Source: Tannerella forsythia (lineage in GTDB: Bacteria; Bacteroidota; Bacteroidia; Bacteroidales; Tannerellaceae). Taken from it: 64,000 nucleotides of DNA. Below the pieces are notes generated by a model. The model was given only the letters and a program-made list of their open reading frames with translations, did no database searches and was not told the DNA's origin. The stretch lies in assembly GCF_001006485.1 (NCBI RefSeq), contig NZ_JUET01000010.1, positions 1 to 64,000 of the forward strand, read 5' to 3'. Below are positions 19,501 to 27,445 of this stretch, piece after piece (position 1 is the stretch's first letter; every line of letters begins with the position of its first letter). The position numbers and the translations under genes are program-made.

Positions 19501-22372
19501 GGTTCAGCACGACACTTCCAAAGTGGTTATTACACGCACTTTTCATAATCTCCGCACCGGACAGGACGAAGAATTGCATTCAACGTATTGGCCGCTCTTG
19601 ATTTGGAATTCCAAAGCAAACTTCACCATCGATCAGCCGAATACCGATATCGTTTCCTATGGCCCTTATACCACCGGGCCACGACTGAAGTTGAGCAACA
19701 AGACCTCCGCTGCCTTGAATAACATATGGTTCTACTTCAAAGGAAAAGTAAAAGACGTTAAACTGATCGCCAACGGTATAGAGCATACGGGCATTAATGT
19801 CACCGGCACTGACGGCGGCTGCTGGGTAAACGTACCCAACCTGCCCGCAAATAACGACATGATCTATAACCCTGTTTATACCAGTTTAGTCACGGAATGC
19901 CCCCACAGCGAGGTAGCAGTATATGCCTGCTCGGCCTTCGGTTCGACATGGACTCCTACGACTACCGCTCCGCTGGATATCGACGACGAACATATCATTG
20001 ATAAAAAAATCTTCCGTATCATACTTTCTTCTTCAGCGAAAATTGACGGCACGATTACCAGCAACCTCAATACCGTCAAAGCCAGCCCTAACGATGCATC
20101 CAACGCTTATACAGTCACGGCTGAACTAAGCTCCAACGCATCCGAAGGGATGGTGAAAAATGTGGAGATGGAATTCAAGGTACCCATAGGACAAGTCTAT
20201 GTGCCAGGCAGTGCCGAAATCGAATACCCTATAGGCACAACGAATCCGTTACCGAGCGGTTCGACGTTAGAAAGCGTGTTAACTAACACGTTTGGACCCG
20301 CATCCGACGACAGCACTGCGCGTTCCGCACGCCTGAAACTGAATGATACCGGTCTTCCCGCATTGGGAAATAACGTAATTCTGCCCGGTGCATCAGGCAA
20401 TCCGCCCGCTGTAGATACGGTAAAGCGCACGGCACGCATCCAAATGAAATTCAGAGCCTTGTGTTCAACTCAAATATTCGATCCCATCAAATATTCCGGC
20501 ATTGTATATGGCAAAAATATCTGTGGAGGCAATGCAAACGGGGATGGAGTCTCGATTGTATCGCAGAATATCAAACCGGATATAAACTACGATTACGATT
20601 TCGAGATGCAAATAGCCCCCCAATCAGCGACATCCGACCATACATCCTTTGCCTTTAACGAAGGTTATACTCGAGACACGCTGAAGCTCACTATTAAGAG
20701 ACACTACGGTTCGGCTCAAGATATGAAATCCGGAGACTATCTCGCCGTAGAACTGCCCAAGGAACTCGACATCGATAGTTTTTATATCCATTATAAAGGA
20801 GTATCGGGAAGCCTGAGTGGGCTAAATAAACGCGACTCCATTGTCGGCAATACCATTGTTGCAGGCGTGCGTACACTCAAGCTGCCTTTCCCGATCAGCG
20901 AATATAACATAGACGCAACCAAGGGATACAACTCCGTAATCCATTGCTTCATCCCTGTTATCTATACACCTGACGGACAGACACGGGCAGGAAATCCCAT
21001 CGATTCGATACGCAGTTCCATACGCAGTACGGTGACATTTAAAGGAGGCTGTCCCGATCTACCGATGAAACTTGGCCTTAAAACACAGAAAGTCGCTCTC
21101 TTCACGGCTGTCGAGTATCCTCATATCGCATGGATTGGTGACACGGCACGGTTCCAGATCACCAGCCACGGGTTCGACGGCAAATGGTACAAAGAAAAAA
21201 CCGGTGGAATAGTTGCAAACACCGAGAATCCGTGGATCAATATTCCCACCGATACGGCGATGGTAGGCGATACGGTCTTCTATTTCACCCCTGTAATAAA
21301 CAATACGGAATACGGGAATGGTAACCTCCGTCTGCCTTATCGTGTCCGGATATGGCTTCGTCCATGGTTTATCAAGAATCTGGATACGATGAAGTATATC
21401 TGTACCGATCACGATACGCTTCGTGTCAAGGCCGGCGGTATGGATGTAAGTTACAGATGGTACAAGGACGGCGATTCCATCGCCGGAGCAACCGATACGT
21501 TCTTCGTAGTTACTCAGCCGGGCAAGTATCATGTGATGGTCAAGGATACCGTTACACCGCCCAATATCATCAGTTCGGATACAATGAACGTATACTTCCG
21601 TGAGTTTCCCGTTATCACCAAAGACCTCAAAGCCCCCCGTCGAGACTGTGACAGGCTCAGCTACGTTTTGGAAGTGGGCACCCAAGGGCATCATCTGCTC
21701 TACCAATGGTACAGAAACGGATTGCCCATACCCGGAGCCCATCAAAGGAGTTATCGCGCTTTAGCCAAAGACTCTTCGGGATTCTATCGCGTTACGGTCA
21801 AAAACATCTGCGGCGACAGTATATCCAGCCGGCAATGTTACATCAGTTTCTGTGATGAGAAGATAAGCGGGATAGGAAGACGCATCGAACTGATCGTACC
21901 CAATACGGCCGAAACGACCCCTCCGGCAAACGGTTTGATCTATGTAAACAGTCGGCAGGATTTCGTATTCACCATAAAAGCCAGAAAAGGATACAGCGTA
22001 AAATATATGACAATCACCACCGACAGCCCGATATGGACAGAATTCAGTGGAGGTATTCAGCGAACAATGCTTTCCGACAGTGTAGTGCAAGTGCGCATAC
22101 AAACGGTCACAAGAGACCTGAAAGTAACCGTATCGGGTATTACTCCGTTAGCCAATACGAACATCACGGAGCAACCTCAAAAGGCATGGGCGCATAAAGG
22201 CAAACTGTACGTAGAGACGGAGCGCAATGAAACGGTCTATATTTACACTGTGACGGGACAACTGTACAAACGCGAAGACGCACAGGCCGGTTTGAGTGTT
22301 TTTGACCTCGAAAGCGGATACTATATCATTCGATTGGCCAGCGGATATTCCGGTAAAGTCTTTATCGAATAA
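16571..22372 (+). CDS. Giant surface/secreted protein with T9SS C-terminal sorting domain
   Basis: The 1,933-residue protein starts with a long signal peptide (about 1-35, cut at AQAQ). Most of it is a series of beta-rich, Thr/Asn/Pro-rich, DUF11/Ig-like segments, several holding paired cysteines. Around residues 1600-1760 there are two recognisable Ig-like domains (DVSYRWYKDGDSI and LLYQWYRNGLPIPG). The last 75 or so residues fit a type A T9SS sorting domain: VYIYTVTGQLYK, then LESGYYIIRL and the terminal KVFIE. In the known pathway the protein crosses the inner membrane by Sec and the outer membrane by T9SS, and the tail is cut and replaced by a surface anchor. D(S/T)-hydrophobic motifs, the O-glycosylation signal known from Tannerella and Bacteroides, occur throughout. 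It stands alone between its own promoter and terminator. Adhesin or surface-layer roles are guesses. Confidence 0.8.
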   Translation: MKRKYRWNYSRHLLTLLRGLLIFFCLVSTIEAAQAQTTVRVADGYPKFTGGNRLVAYGEPLTIAYRFTPQGGPLTDAKVQLQLPNDVEVENPQVTIGGIGITKTQAGQTVTLSFNGAIPKDHEVEVQVDVKATGCITPGVVQFTVKVLSGTDSKVSANLTANAARPVLQIGLPAGGDNINFNGIPTTPKTVTTYLRTASADKASSAQVTYTVSTSEVTLSEFKLNGSPLTPTETNLPDGKRTYTLTFASPATMGGSMIDNTNSKQITFKAVGTPVICGYQKISATARFPHNGAACHTSSEQQIMLAMGGSGSTPAFSATSCQYVAANNSSAAPIAPKDVPKDGSLTWVRTVFTNSSTAAIRKFSVDCRINGGLSYYGCIDTSKIFVQNGNGPLKKISPLKRYTYGFNDRKLKSSFTGMIDNFINMEVYEMIPAGQTVTLYVATHNGNVFEEPTNERFRWTGYGTPDCHSLEVFIHSIEGFCSKNTGKIKTETLPKVILPMFTNQVSINSQTCKGEQTFKRTVPITLGQIDAAPSVFTVTAPAWLSIEDLKITLNENGTGSFPATVTFTPTSHSSSKRSFKITSSASISGATRGYLHVTFKSPACVAPLTNRSDTIYYTTDQLWGSTTLTKVGYLKQGVSHICKSEGIALDTFYLKRHENSVGYKDTDNDGNPDNGTQKLPEADVNHKRFASEDEGSFHWRGKVEGSPGDPDRYEYLYLPIDGTAAVARNTVYGFIPNLSSGHVEIKVNGANKTNDATVDHTVMTGNKNYFMIRYPDKFKPGDNIEIRIDFTPAIRVNGIYTITNATLTSYFKVSENALTNPFTEGKGSDDIQVNGINAHLVKPSSISTYGGNPIVVFESRMPKTNLLFDWEATMVYLNGKFENEARYFYYVKKVTYKLPPGYTMEDQITVSKRNDPSLGTKTLTSEPGSTPSERTYDFSKLFQTDNPAGTLTGGKWRLWKDQWYLDPKVTLKINPSLVQHDTSKVVITRTFHNLRTGQDEELHSTYWPLLIWNSKANFTIDQPNTDIVSYGPYTTGPRLKLSNKTSAALNNIWFYFKGKVKDVKLIANGIEHTGINVTGTDGGCWVNVPNLPANNDMIYNPVYTSLVTECPHSEVAVYACSAFGSTWTPTTTAPLDIDDEHIIDKKIFRIILSSSAKIDGTITSNLNTVKASPNDASNAYTVTAELSSNASEGMVKNVEMEFKVPIGQVYVPGSAEIEYPIGTTNPLPSGSTLESVLTNTFGPASDDSTARSARLKLNDTGLPALGNNVILPGASGNPPAVDTVKRTARIQMKFRALCSTQIFDPIKYSGIVYGKNICGGNANGDGVSIVSQNIKPDINYDYDFEMQIAPQSATSDHTSFAFNEGYTRDTLKLTIKRHYGSAQDMKSGDYLAVELPKELDIDSFYIHYKGVSGSLSGLNKRDSIVGNTIVAGVRTLKLPFPISEYNIDATKGYNSVIHCFIPVIYTPDGQTRAGNPIDSIRSSIRSTVTFKGGCPDLPMKLGLKTQKVALFTAVEYPHIAWIGDTARFQITSHGFDGKWYKEKTGGIVANTENPWINIPTDTAMVGDTVFYFTPVINNTEYGNGNLRLPYRVRIWLRPWFIKNLDTMKYICTDHDTLRVKAGGMDVSYRWYKDGDSIAGATDTFFVVTQPGKYHVMVKDTVTPPNIISSDTMNVYFREFPVITKDLKAPRRDCDRLSYVLEVGTQGHHLLYQWYRNGLPIPGAHQRSYRALAKDSSGFYRVTVKNICGDSISSRQCYISFCDEKISGIGRRIELIVPNTAETTPPANGLIYVNSRQDFVFTIKARKGYSVKYMTITTDSPIWTEFSGGIQRTMLSDSVVQVRIQTVTRDLKVTVSGITPLANTNITEQPQKAWAHKGKLYVETERNETVYIYTVTGQLYKREDAQAGLSVFDLESGYYIIRLASGYSGKVFIE

Positions 22373-22404
22373 GTCTACCGTCCATTCAAAGTAACATTTA
22401 TCCA

Positions 22405-22450
22405 AAAGGGTATCTGTCAAATCATCCCGGAATGATTACAGATACCCTTT
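22405..22450 (+). terminator. Strong terminator after the giant gene
   Basis: AAAGGGTATCTGT and ACAGATACCCTTT form a perfect 13-bp stem, continued by AATCAT/ATGATT, and are followed by GTACTTTTTT. Confidence 0.85.
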
Positions 22451-22574
22451 GTACTTTTTTCATATCGGATCATTTCTCCTGCGAAGCCTTCCTGCGGTTA
22501 TCTCAACTGCATCTATACAACAAGCGACTTGTCGTGATCGGGAAGAACCTGCCCCAATCTTTTTCACGATTTTA

Positions 22575-22605
22575 TTTGCCGGTTTAAATCTTTGCATTAA
22601 CTTTG
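22575..22605 (+). promoter_or_regulatory. Promoter of the membrane protein-regulator genes
   Basis: TTTG (22575-22578), a 19-base spacer and TAACTTTG (22598-22605) match the vegetative consensus in both boxes. Confidence 0.8.
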
Positions 22606-22615
22606 CACCGCAAAG
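22601..22615. promoter_or_regulatory. Palindrome overlapping the promoter, putative operator
   Basis: CTTTGCACCGCAAAG is a perfect 6-bp inverted repeat with a 3-base centre. Its left arm is part of the -7 box. A 15-base palindrome identical at 12 positions lies before creD (23606-23620). The winged-helix protein encoded in between is the obvious candidate to bind both. Confidence 0.5.
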
Positions 22616-22627
22616 CACTTTAAAAAA

Positions 22628-23278
22628 ATGGAAAATAAAGAAGTATTCAACACCTTAAACGAAATCAGGTCTTTGATGGAGAAATCGTCAAAGGTTTTGA
22701 GTTTAAGTGGTGCATCGGCCATTTTAGTCGGGGGGTATGCGTGTATTTCGGCAGTCGTGGCGTATTACATGCTGGGCGGTACGGGTGGATGGTCGCAAGA
22801 CCTGCTTTCGTTTCCGCGCCTGCAGGTCAACACGCCTTATCGCATGCAGTTAATGCTGATCTTTGCGGCAATACTCGTTGTGCTGTGTCTGACCACAGTA
22901 TTCTTTTTCTCACGACGGAAAGCAAAACGCAGCGGACAGCGATTCGTGTTCGACCGTACAGCCCAACGGATGTTACTGAACTTTTTTCTGCCGCTCGCTG
23001 TAGGCGGTATTCTCTGCCTCTCGCTGATCTGGAAACAGCACTACGGACTGACCTCGTCAGTCATGCTGATTTTCTACGGCATCGCTTTAATCAATGCCTC
23101 GAGTTATACGTATTCGAATACGCGCTATCTGGGTTATGCCGAACTGCTGCTCGGTCTGGCCGACAGCTTTGTCGAAGGACACGCCTTGTTATTCTGGACC
23201 ATGGGCTTCGGAGTCTTTCACATCGTTTACGGCATTTTCTTTCATCTCAAATACGACCGGCCTACCCCCACCCGATGA
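22628..23278 (+). CDS. Conserved inner-membrane protein, function unknown
   Basis: The 216-residue protein has a short charged N-terminus (MENKEVFNTLNEIRSLMEKSSK) and then about six hydrophobic segments (near 27-50, 72-95, 118-140, 145-160, 165-180, 185-205). It has no known catalytic motif. Its stop overlaps the start of the winged-helix gene as ATGA, so the two are coupled, and the same pairing of a small membrane protein with this type of regulator and CreD occurs in other Bacteroidetes. A role in envelope stress is inferred only from that context. Confidence 0.75.
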   Translation: MENKEVFNTLNEIRSLMEKSSKVLSLSGASAILVGGYACISAVVAYYMLGGTGGWSQDLLSFPRLQVNTPYRMQLMLIFAAILVVLCLTTVFFFSRRKAKRSGQRFVFDRTAQRMLLNFFLPLAVGGILCLSLIWKQHYGLTSSVMLIFYGIALINASSYTYSNTRYLGYAELLLGLADSFVEGHALLFWTMGFGVFHIVYGIFFHLKYDRPTPTR

Positions 23279-23589
23279 AACCGATACCGGAAGATCTGAA
23301 CAAAGCGTTTGAAAGCAAGGTGCGGTTAGGCATCATGTCCGTACTGATGGCCAACGAATCAGTCGATTTCGTCACGATGAAATCGCTGCTCGAGTTGACG
23401 GACGGTAACCTGGCCAGTCATATGCGCAGTCTGGAAGCGCTCGGCTATCTTCAGAGCAGCAAGCAGTTTATCGGACGTAAACCGAATACGACATTTGCCA
23501 TCACGAAGAGCGGACGTGAAGCATTCATCGCCCACATCAACGCCCTCGAAGCCTTCCTGAAAGAACGGATGAAACCATATCAAAAATAA
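23275..23589 (+). CDS. Winged-helix transcriptional regulator (HTH_34/MarR-like)
   Basis: The 104-residue protein is almost entirely one winged helix: KVRLGIMSVLMANESVDF, then a recognition helix region TDGNLASHMRSLEALGYL and a wing TTFAITKSGREAF. This compact form belongs to the family often found beside CreD in Bacteroidetes. It overlaps the membrane-protein gene by four bases. Near-identical palindromes before both its own operon and creD suggest that it represses or activates both, including itself. Confidence 0.85.
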   Translation: MKPIPEDLNKAFESKVRLGIMSVLMANESVDFVTMKSLLELTDGNLASHMRSLEALGYLQSSKQFIGRKPNTTFAITKSGREAFIAHINALEAFLKERMKPYQK

Positions 23590-23605
23590 TTTTTTTACAT
23601 ATAAA

Positions 23606-23620
23606 CTTTGCAATTCAAAG
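23606..23620. promoter_or_regulatory. Palindrome before creD, putative operator
   Basis: CTTTGCAATTCAAAG, extended to AACTTTG/CAAAGTT, is a 7-bp inverted repeat. It matches the palindrome at 22601-22615 in 12 of 15 positions and also overlaps a weak -7 box (AAACTTTG). Confidence 0.5.
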
Positions 23621-23679
23621 TTCTTTTCATATACAAGCATTAATTTATCCATAATATAAACAAGTAAAAAAAGAAAAAA

Positions 23680-25080
23680 ATGATGGAAACTCAAAAAATC
23701 AATTCGCAAGCAGAACACAATCCGACAGTCTCCCGGCATGAAGTTCCTCCTCTTGTCAGAGACAGGTTGAATTTACCTCCGCATTGGCGGATGTTCATCA
23801 AAGTAACATTGATCGGAGTATTGACCGTACTGCTGATGATCCCGATGATGATGATCGAAAACCTGATCGGTGAGCGAGAGCGAACGGCCGAAAGTGCGAC
23901 CGACGAGGTACATCAGAAATGGAGCGGCGCGCAGACCGTGCTCGGCCCCGTGCTGACCATCCCGTTCAAAGAAGTCGTCAGAATGGATAGTGACGGGAAA
24001 ACTGAGAAAATCATCAGCGTCATCAATGTACTGCCCGAAACACTCGAGATCACCGGCGACATCCGAACGGAAGAACTGAAGCGCGGTCTGTACGAAGTCA
24101 TCGTCTATAATTCCCCCATCAAGATGAAAGGGACATTCGTGTTGCCTGAAGACCTGAGCATTTCGGGAGGCAGCCTGAACGATCTGCAATTAGATGAGGC
24201 GATGATCAACATCGGTATGTCTGACCTGCGCGGTATCGAAGAACAGGTAACGATGACTTTCGGGGAACAGACGCTGGTTTTCAATCCGGGTATTCCGCAT
24301 AGCCAGCTGCTAACCTCGGGCGTATCGTGTAAGGCGGATGTTCGCCCTCTGTTCAGCCGCAGGCAAACTGTGTCGTTCTCCGTAAGACTGCAACTCAAAG
24401 GATCGGAGTCGCTCTATTTCGCTCCGCTCGGTAAGACGACGAGTGTAGCGCTGACCTCAGACTGCCGAACACCAAGTTTCACCGGTGCCTTCCTGCCCGA
24501 TCATCGCAATGTAATGGAAACGGGCTTTACGAGCGACTGGAAAGTGATGCACCTGAACCGCAACTACCCACAGGTGCTAACCGAGGACAACTGGAACGAC
24601 GAAGTTGATCAATCGGTCTTCGGCGTAGATATGCTGATGCCTGTGCAACATTATCAAAAATCGATGCGCTCGGTCAAGTATGCGATGCTGATCATCCTGC
24701 TCACGTTTGTCGTCAGTTTCTTCGTCGAAGTGCTGCAAAAGAAACAGGTACACCCGTTTCAGTATCTGCTTATCGGGTTGGCATTATGCCTGTTCTATTC
24801 ACTGTTGATCTCCATCTCGGAGCATACGGGCTTTACGACAGCTTATACCGTGGCATCGGCCATGACCGTGTCGCTGATCACATGCTATATGGCCGGCATA
24901 CTGAAAATCAAACGCACGGCATTGACTGTCGGTGCACTGCTGACCTGCCTGTACGTGTATGTTTTCGTACTGATACAAATGGAGACATATGCCTTGCTTG
25001 CAGGAAGTATCGGGTTGTTTGTGATTCTTGCGGTTGTCATGTACGTGTCGCAACGTATCGACTGGAGCGGCCGGGAATAA
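23680..25080 (+). CDS. creD: Inner-membrane protein CreD
   Basis: The 466-residue protein matches the CreD family: one N-terminal membrane helix (about 33-50) followed by LIGERERTAESATDEV, a large periplasmic beta-rich part (about 60-315), the conserved FGVDMLMPVQHYQKSMRSVKYA stretch, and five or six C-terminal membrane helices. In E. coli CreD is induced by CreBC and affects envelope integrity and colicin tolerance, but its biochemical role is unknown. Here no CreBC is present and the adjacent winged-helix protein is the likely regulator. ATGs at 23680 and 23683 are equally possible starts. Confidence 0.92.
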   Translation: MMETQKINSQAEHNPTVSRHEVPPLVRDRLNLPPHWRMFIKVTLIGVLTVLLMIPMMMIENLIGERERTAESATDEVHQKWSGAQTVLGPVLTIPFKEVVRMDSDGKTEKIISVINVLPETLEITGDIRTEELKRGLYEVIVYNSPIKMKGTFVLPEDLSISGGSLNDLQLDEAMINIGMSDLRGIEEQVTMTFGEQTLVFNPGIPHSQLLTSGVSCKADVRPLFSRRQTVSFSVRLQLKGSESLYFAPLGKTTSVALTSDCRTPSFTGAFLPDHRNVMETGFTSDWKVMHLNRNYPQVLTEDNWNDEVDQSVFGVDMLMPVQHYQKSMRSVKYAMLIILLTFVVSFFVEVLQKKQVHPFQYLLIGLALCLFYSLLISISEHTGFTTAYTVASAMTVSLITCYMAGILKIKRTALTVGALLTCLYVYVFVLIQMETYALLAGSIGLFVILAVVMYVSQRIDWSGRE

Positions 25081-25095
25081 GGAGGGACAGACAGA

Positions 25096-26559
25096 TCAAG
25101 CCGTTCGTCCTCTCACTTTCCGAAGCGAAGTAAGCCATAGCCCGACAAAGGTGATGGCGCCGTTAATCATCAGCATCTCATATCCGAACCGGTAACCTGC
25201 AACATGCAACACCCACTGTTCGAGAGTAAAACAGATCAGGGGCGAGGCGATGCATAGGTATGGTACATACCGGTCGATCGGTTGACGTTTCGTAAACAGC
25301 CCGAAGGCAAACAGCCCCAGCAGCGGGCCATACGTATACGAGGCGATGACATAGATCGCATCGATCACGCTGCGATTATTCAGCGCTTTAAATATCATGA
25401 TGATGACGACGAACAGCGCCGAGATAAGCAGATGCACGTTCATACGTGTCTGTTTGGCTTTCTTCGCCTGCTCTTTCTCGATGCCGAGTATATCGACGCA
25501 AAACGAGGTGGTGAGCGCCGTCAACGCCGAGTCGGCACTGCTGAAGGCCGCCGCAATGATCCCAATAGTGAAAAAAATCAGGATCGTGCTTCCCAAGATG
25601 CCGGAGGTACAAAACATCGGGAGGATATCGTCGCCCGAAGCCGGCAACGTGATTCCTTGCCGTGCAGCGAGCGTGAGCAACAGGACTCCGAGACAGAGGA
25701 ACAAAAAATTGATCGGCGTAAAAGCCAGTCCATAAGTGTACATATTCTTCTGCGCATCCTTTAAACTCTTGCACGAAAGATTCTTCTGCATCATGTCCTG
25801 ATCTAATCCGGTCATCACAATGGTAATGAATATGCCACTGAAAAACTGTTTTACGAAATGCTGCGTACTGCCCCAGTCGTTCCACTCGAACATACGAAAA
25901 TGGGGACTGTCCGTAACCGCCTGCCACATGCCCGTCATGTCCAGTCCCATCCGGTCTTTTACTTGCCAGATGATCACCACAAGCGTCCCGACAAGGCAGA
26001 GCGCCTGCAACGTATCGGTCCAGATAATCGTCTTCACCCCACTGCGGTAAGTATAAAGCCAGACGAGCAGGATGCTGACGATGACCGTAATCCCGAACGG
26101 AATATTCCATGTACTGAATACGTAGGTCTGCAGGATAAGCACCACGAGATAGAGCCGCGCCGCCGCACCGATAATTTTCGAGAGCAGGAAGAACGAGGCC
26201 CCTGTTTTGTAACTCCGCCGCCCGATACGCGTTTCGAGATATGTATAAATGGAGGTGAGTTGCAACTTGTAGTAGAGTGGGAGCAGCACATTCGCAATCA
26301 ACACATAACCAAAGAAGAAGCCGAGCACCGTCTGCATATACGTCATATCGATCTGGCGTACCCAGCCGGGCACCGAAACGAACGTCACCCCCGAGAGAGA
26401 CGAACCCACCATTCCGATGGCCACGATATACCATGGCGACTTACGGTTTCCCAAAAAGAAAGCATCGTTACTCGAACTCTTACGTCCCGTTATCCATGCG
26501 ATCAACAACAACAGACCAAAATAGGCGACAATAATCAGAAGAATAAGCTGACTGCTCAT
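25096..26559 (-). CDS. Sodium:solute symporter (SSS family)
   Basis: The 487-residue protein has about 13 membrane helices and SSS-family text: FFLGNRKSPWYIVAIGMVGSSLSGVTFVSVPG near the N-terminus, and GLDQDMMQKNLSCKS and AFSSADSALTALTTSF further on, the last holding the residues that form the second sodium site in this fold. It moves an organic solute inward with Na+, which fits the Na+ gradient made by the nqr operon in this genome. The substrate cannot be read from the sequence. It is convergent with creD (15-base gap) and has a consensus promoter. Confidence 0.88.
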   Translation of the reverse strand: MSSQLILLIIVAYFGLLLLIAWITGRKSSSNDAFFLGNRKSPWYIVAIGMVGSSLSGVTFVSVPGWVRQIDMTYMQTVLGFFFGYVLIANVLLPLYYKLQLTSIYTYLETRIGRRSYKTGASFFLLSKIIGAAARLYLVVLILQTYVFSTWNIPFGITVIVSILLVWLYTYRSGVKTIIWTDTLQALCLVGTLVVIIWQVKDRMGLDMTGMWQAVTDSPHFRMFEWNDWGSTQHFVKQFFSGIFITIVMTGLDQDMMQKNLSCKSLKDAQKNMYTYGLAFTPINFLFLCLGVLLLTLAARQGITLPASGDDILPMFCTSGILGSTILIFFTIGIIAAAFSSADSALTALTTSFCVDILGIEKEQAKKAKQTRMNVHLLISALFVVIIMIFKALNNRSVIDAIYVIASYTYGPLLGLFAFGLFTKRQPIDRYVPYLCIASPLICFTLEQWVLHVAGYRFGYEMLMINGAITFVGLWLTSLRKVRGRTA

Positions 26560-26609
26560 AGAAATTGCGTATTTTTTGCTTTAGTTTTTTGCGATTTTAT
26601 TTTTGCAGG

Positions 26610-26639
26610 CAAAACTACGCTTTTTTCCCGATTTGGCAA
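26610..26639 (-). promoter_or_regulatory. Promoter of the symporter gene
   Basis: On the minus strand TTTG (26640-26637), exactly 19 bases and then TAGTTTTG (26617-26610) match both boxes. It is divergent from and partly interlaced with the promoter at 26648. Confidence 0.7.
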
Positions 26640-26647
26640 AAATGTCG

Positions 26648-26655
26648 TATCTTTG
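26648..26655 (+). promoter_or_regulatory. -7 box before the hypothetical-GT2 pair
   Basis: TATCTTTG, an exact consensus -7 box, lies 28 bases before the ATG at 26684. Confidence 0.55.
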
Positions 26656-26683
26656 TGTTTAGTTTGAAAAAAACGGAGGACAG

Positions 26684-27445
26684 ATGATGCAACAATCAGG
26701 TGAATTCAAACAATTTCAGAAATTCCTGTCGGAGACGAAAGGAGACTTTCATGTGCTTGAACAACGCGTTCCGGTAGAGAAGCAGTTGCAGTATTTCAAG
26801 TTCTCCGACCGGTTGAGAAAGGAAGCTGTTCCATGGACGGAAAACGACTTCGAGCAATTCGAGAGCGACCTTTACAACCCCGAATCGACCGGGGAATACA
26901 AACGTCGTATCCTTTCCATATTTGCCGTGTCGAAGGATGTCAAGTCGTACCGCAGATTGGAACGCTATGTGCAGTCGCCCGATCCGGAACTGACCGACTG
27001 GGCGTACATGGCGCTGATGGAAAGCCGGATCATGCTGGAGTCCGAACTGTCGGAAGAGAAACAAATCTATATCTCGACCGGACTGGGCGGCAAAGGCCGG
27101 AAACTTCGTTTCTACCTCCTGCTTCAGACAAACGGAAACAAACCGTTCCTCGATTATCAGCGAAACGTGATTGAGCGGGAGTTTGCTTTTGCCATGCGGA
27201 ACGCAGACTGTGACATCGAACGGCTAACCGTACACGAGACCTATGCCGACCTGCTCGCGCTGATGCCGATACGTACCGACATCAAACAACTGATCGAGCA
27301 CATTATCGAAGAATGCAACCAATACGGCGACTTCCTGTCCAAAAGTTTTACCGTCACGAATGTAAAAGAGTTGAACGATGAAGAGATCGCCCGGATCATC
27401 CATGGTGAAAAGAATGAAAACGACACATCGGACAAGGAGGAATGA
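26684..27445 (+). CDS. Conserved hypothetical protein, mostly helical
   Basis: This 253-residue soluble protein has no signal or membrane segment. It is rich in charged helices (KRRILSIFAVSKDVKSYRRLERYV, DPELTDWAYMALMESRIML), a pattern like HEAT-type repeat proteins, with an acidic tail (EKNENDTSDKEE). An ACGGAGGA-like ribosome site precedes the ATG. It overlaps the GT2 glycosyltransferase gene as ATGA, so the two are co-translated. It is not a family with a known role that I recognise. Confidence 0.7.
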   Translation: MMQQSGEFKQFQKFLSETKGDFHVLEQRVPVEKQLQYFKFSDRLRKEAVPWTENDFEQFESDLYNPESTGEYKRRILSIFAVSKDVKSYRRLERYVQSPDPELTDWAYMALMESRIMLESELSEEKQIYISTGLGGKGRKLRFYLLLQTNGNKPFLDYQRNVIEREFAFAMRNADCDIERLTVHETYADLLALMPIRTDIKQLIEHIIEECNQYGDFLSKSFTVTNVKELNDEEIARIIHGEKNENDTSDKEE

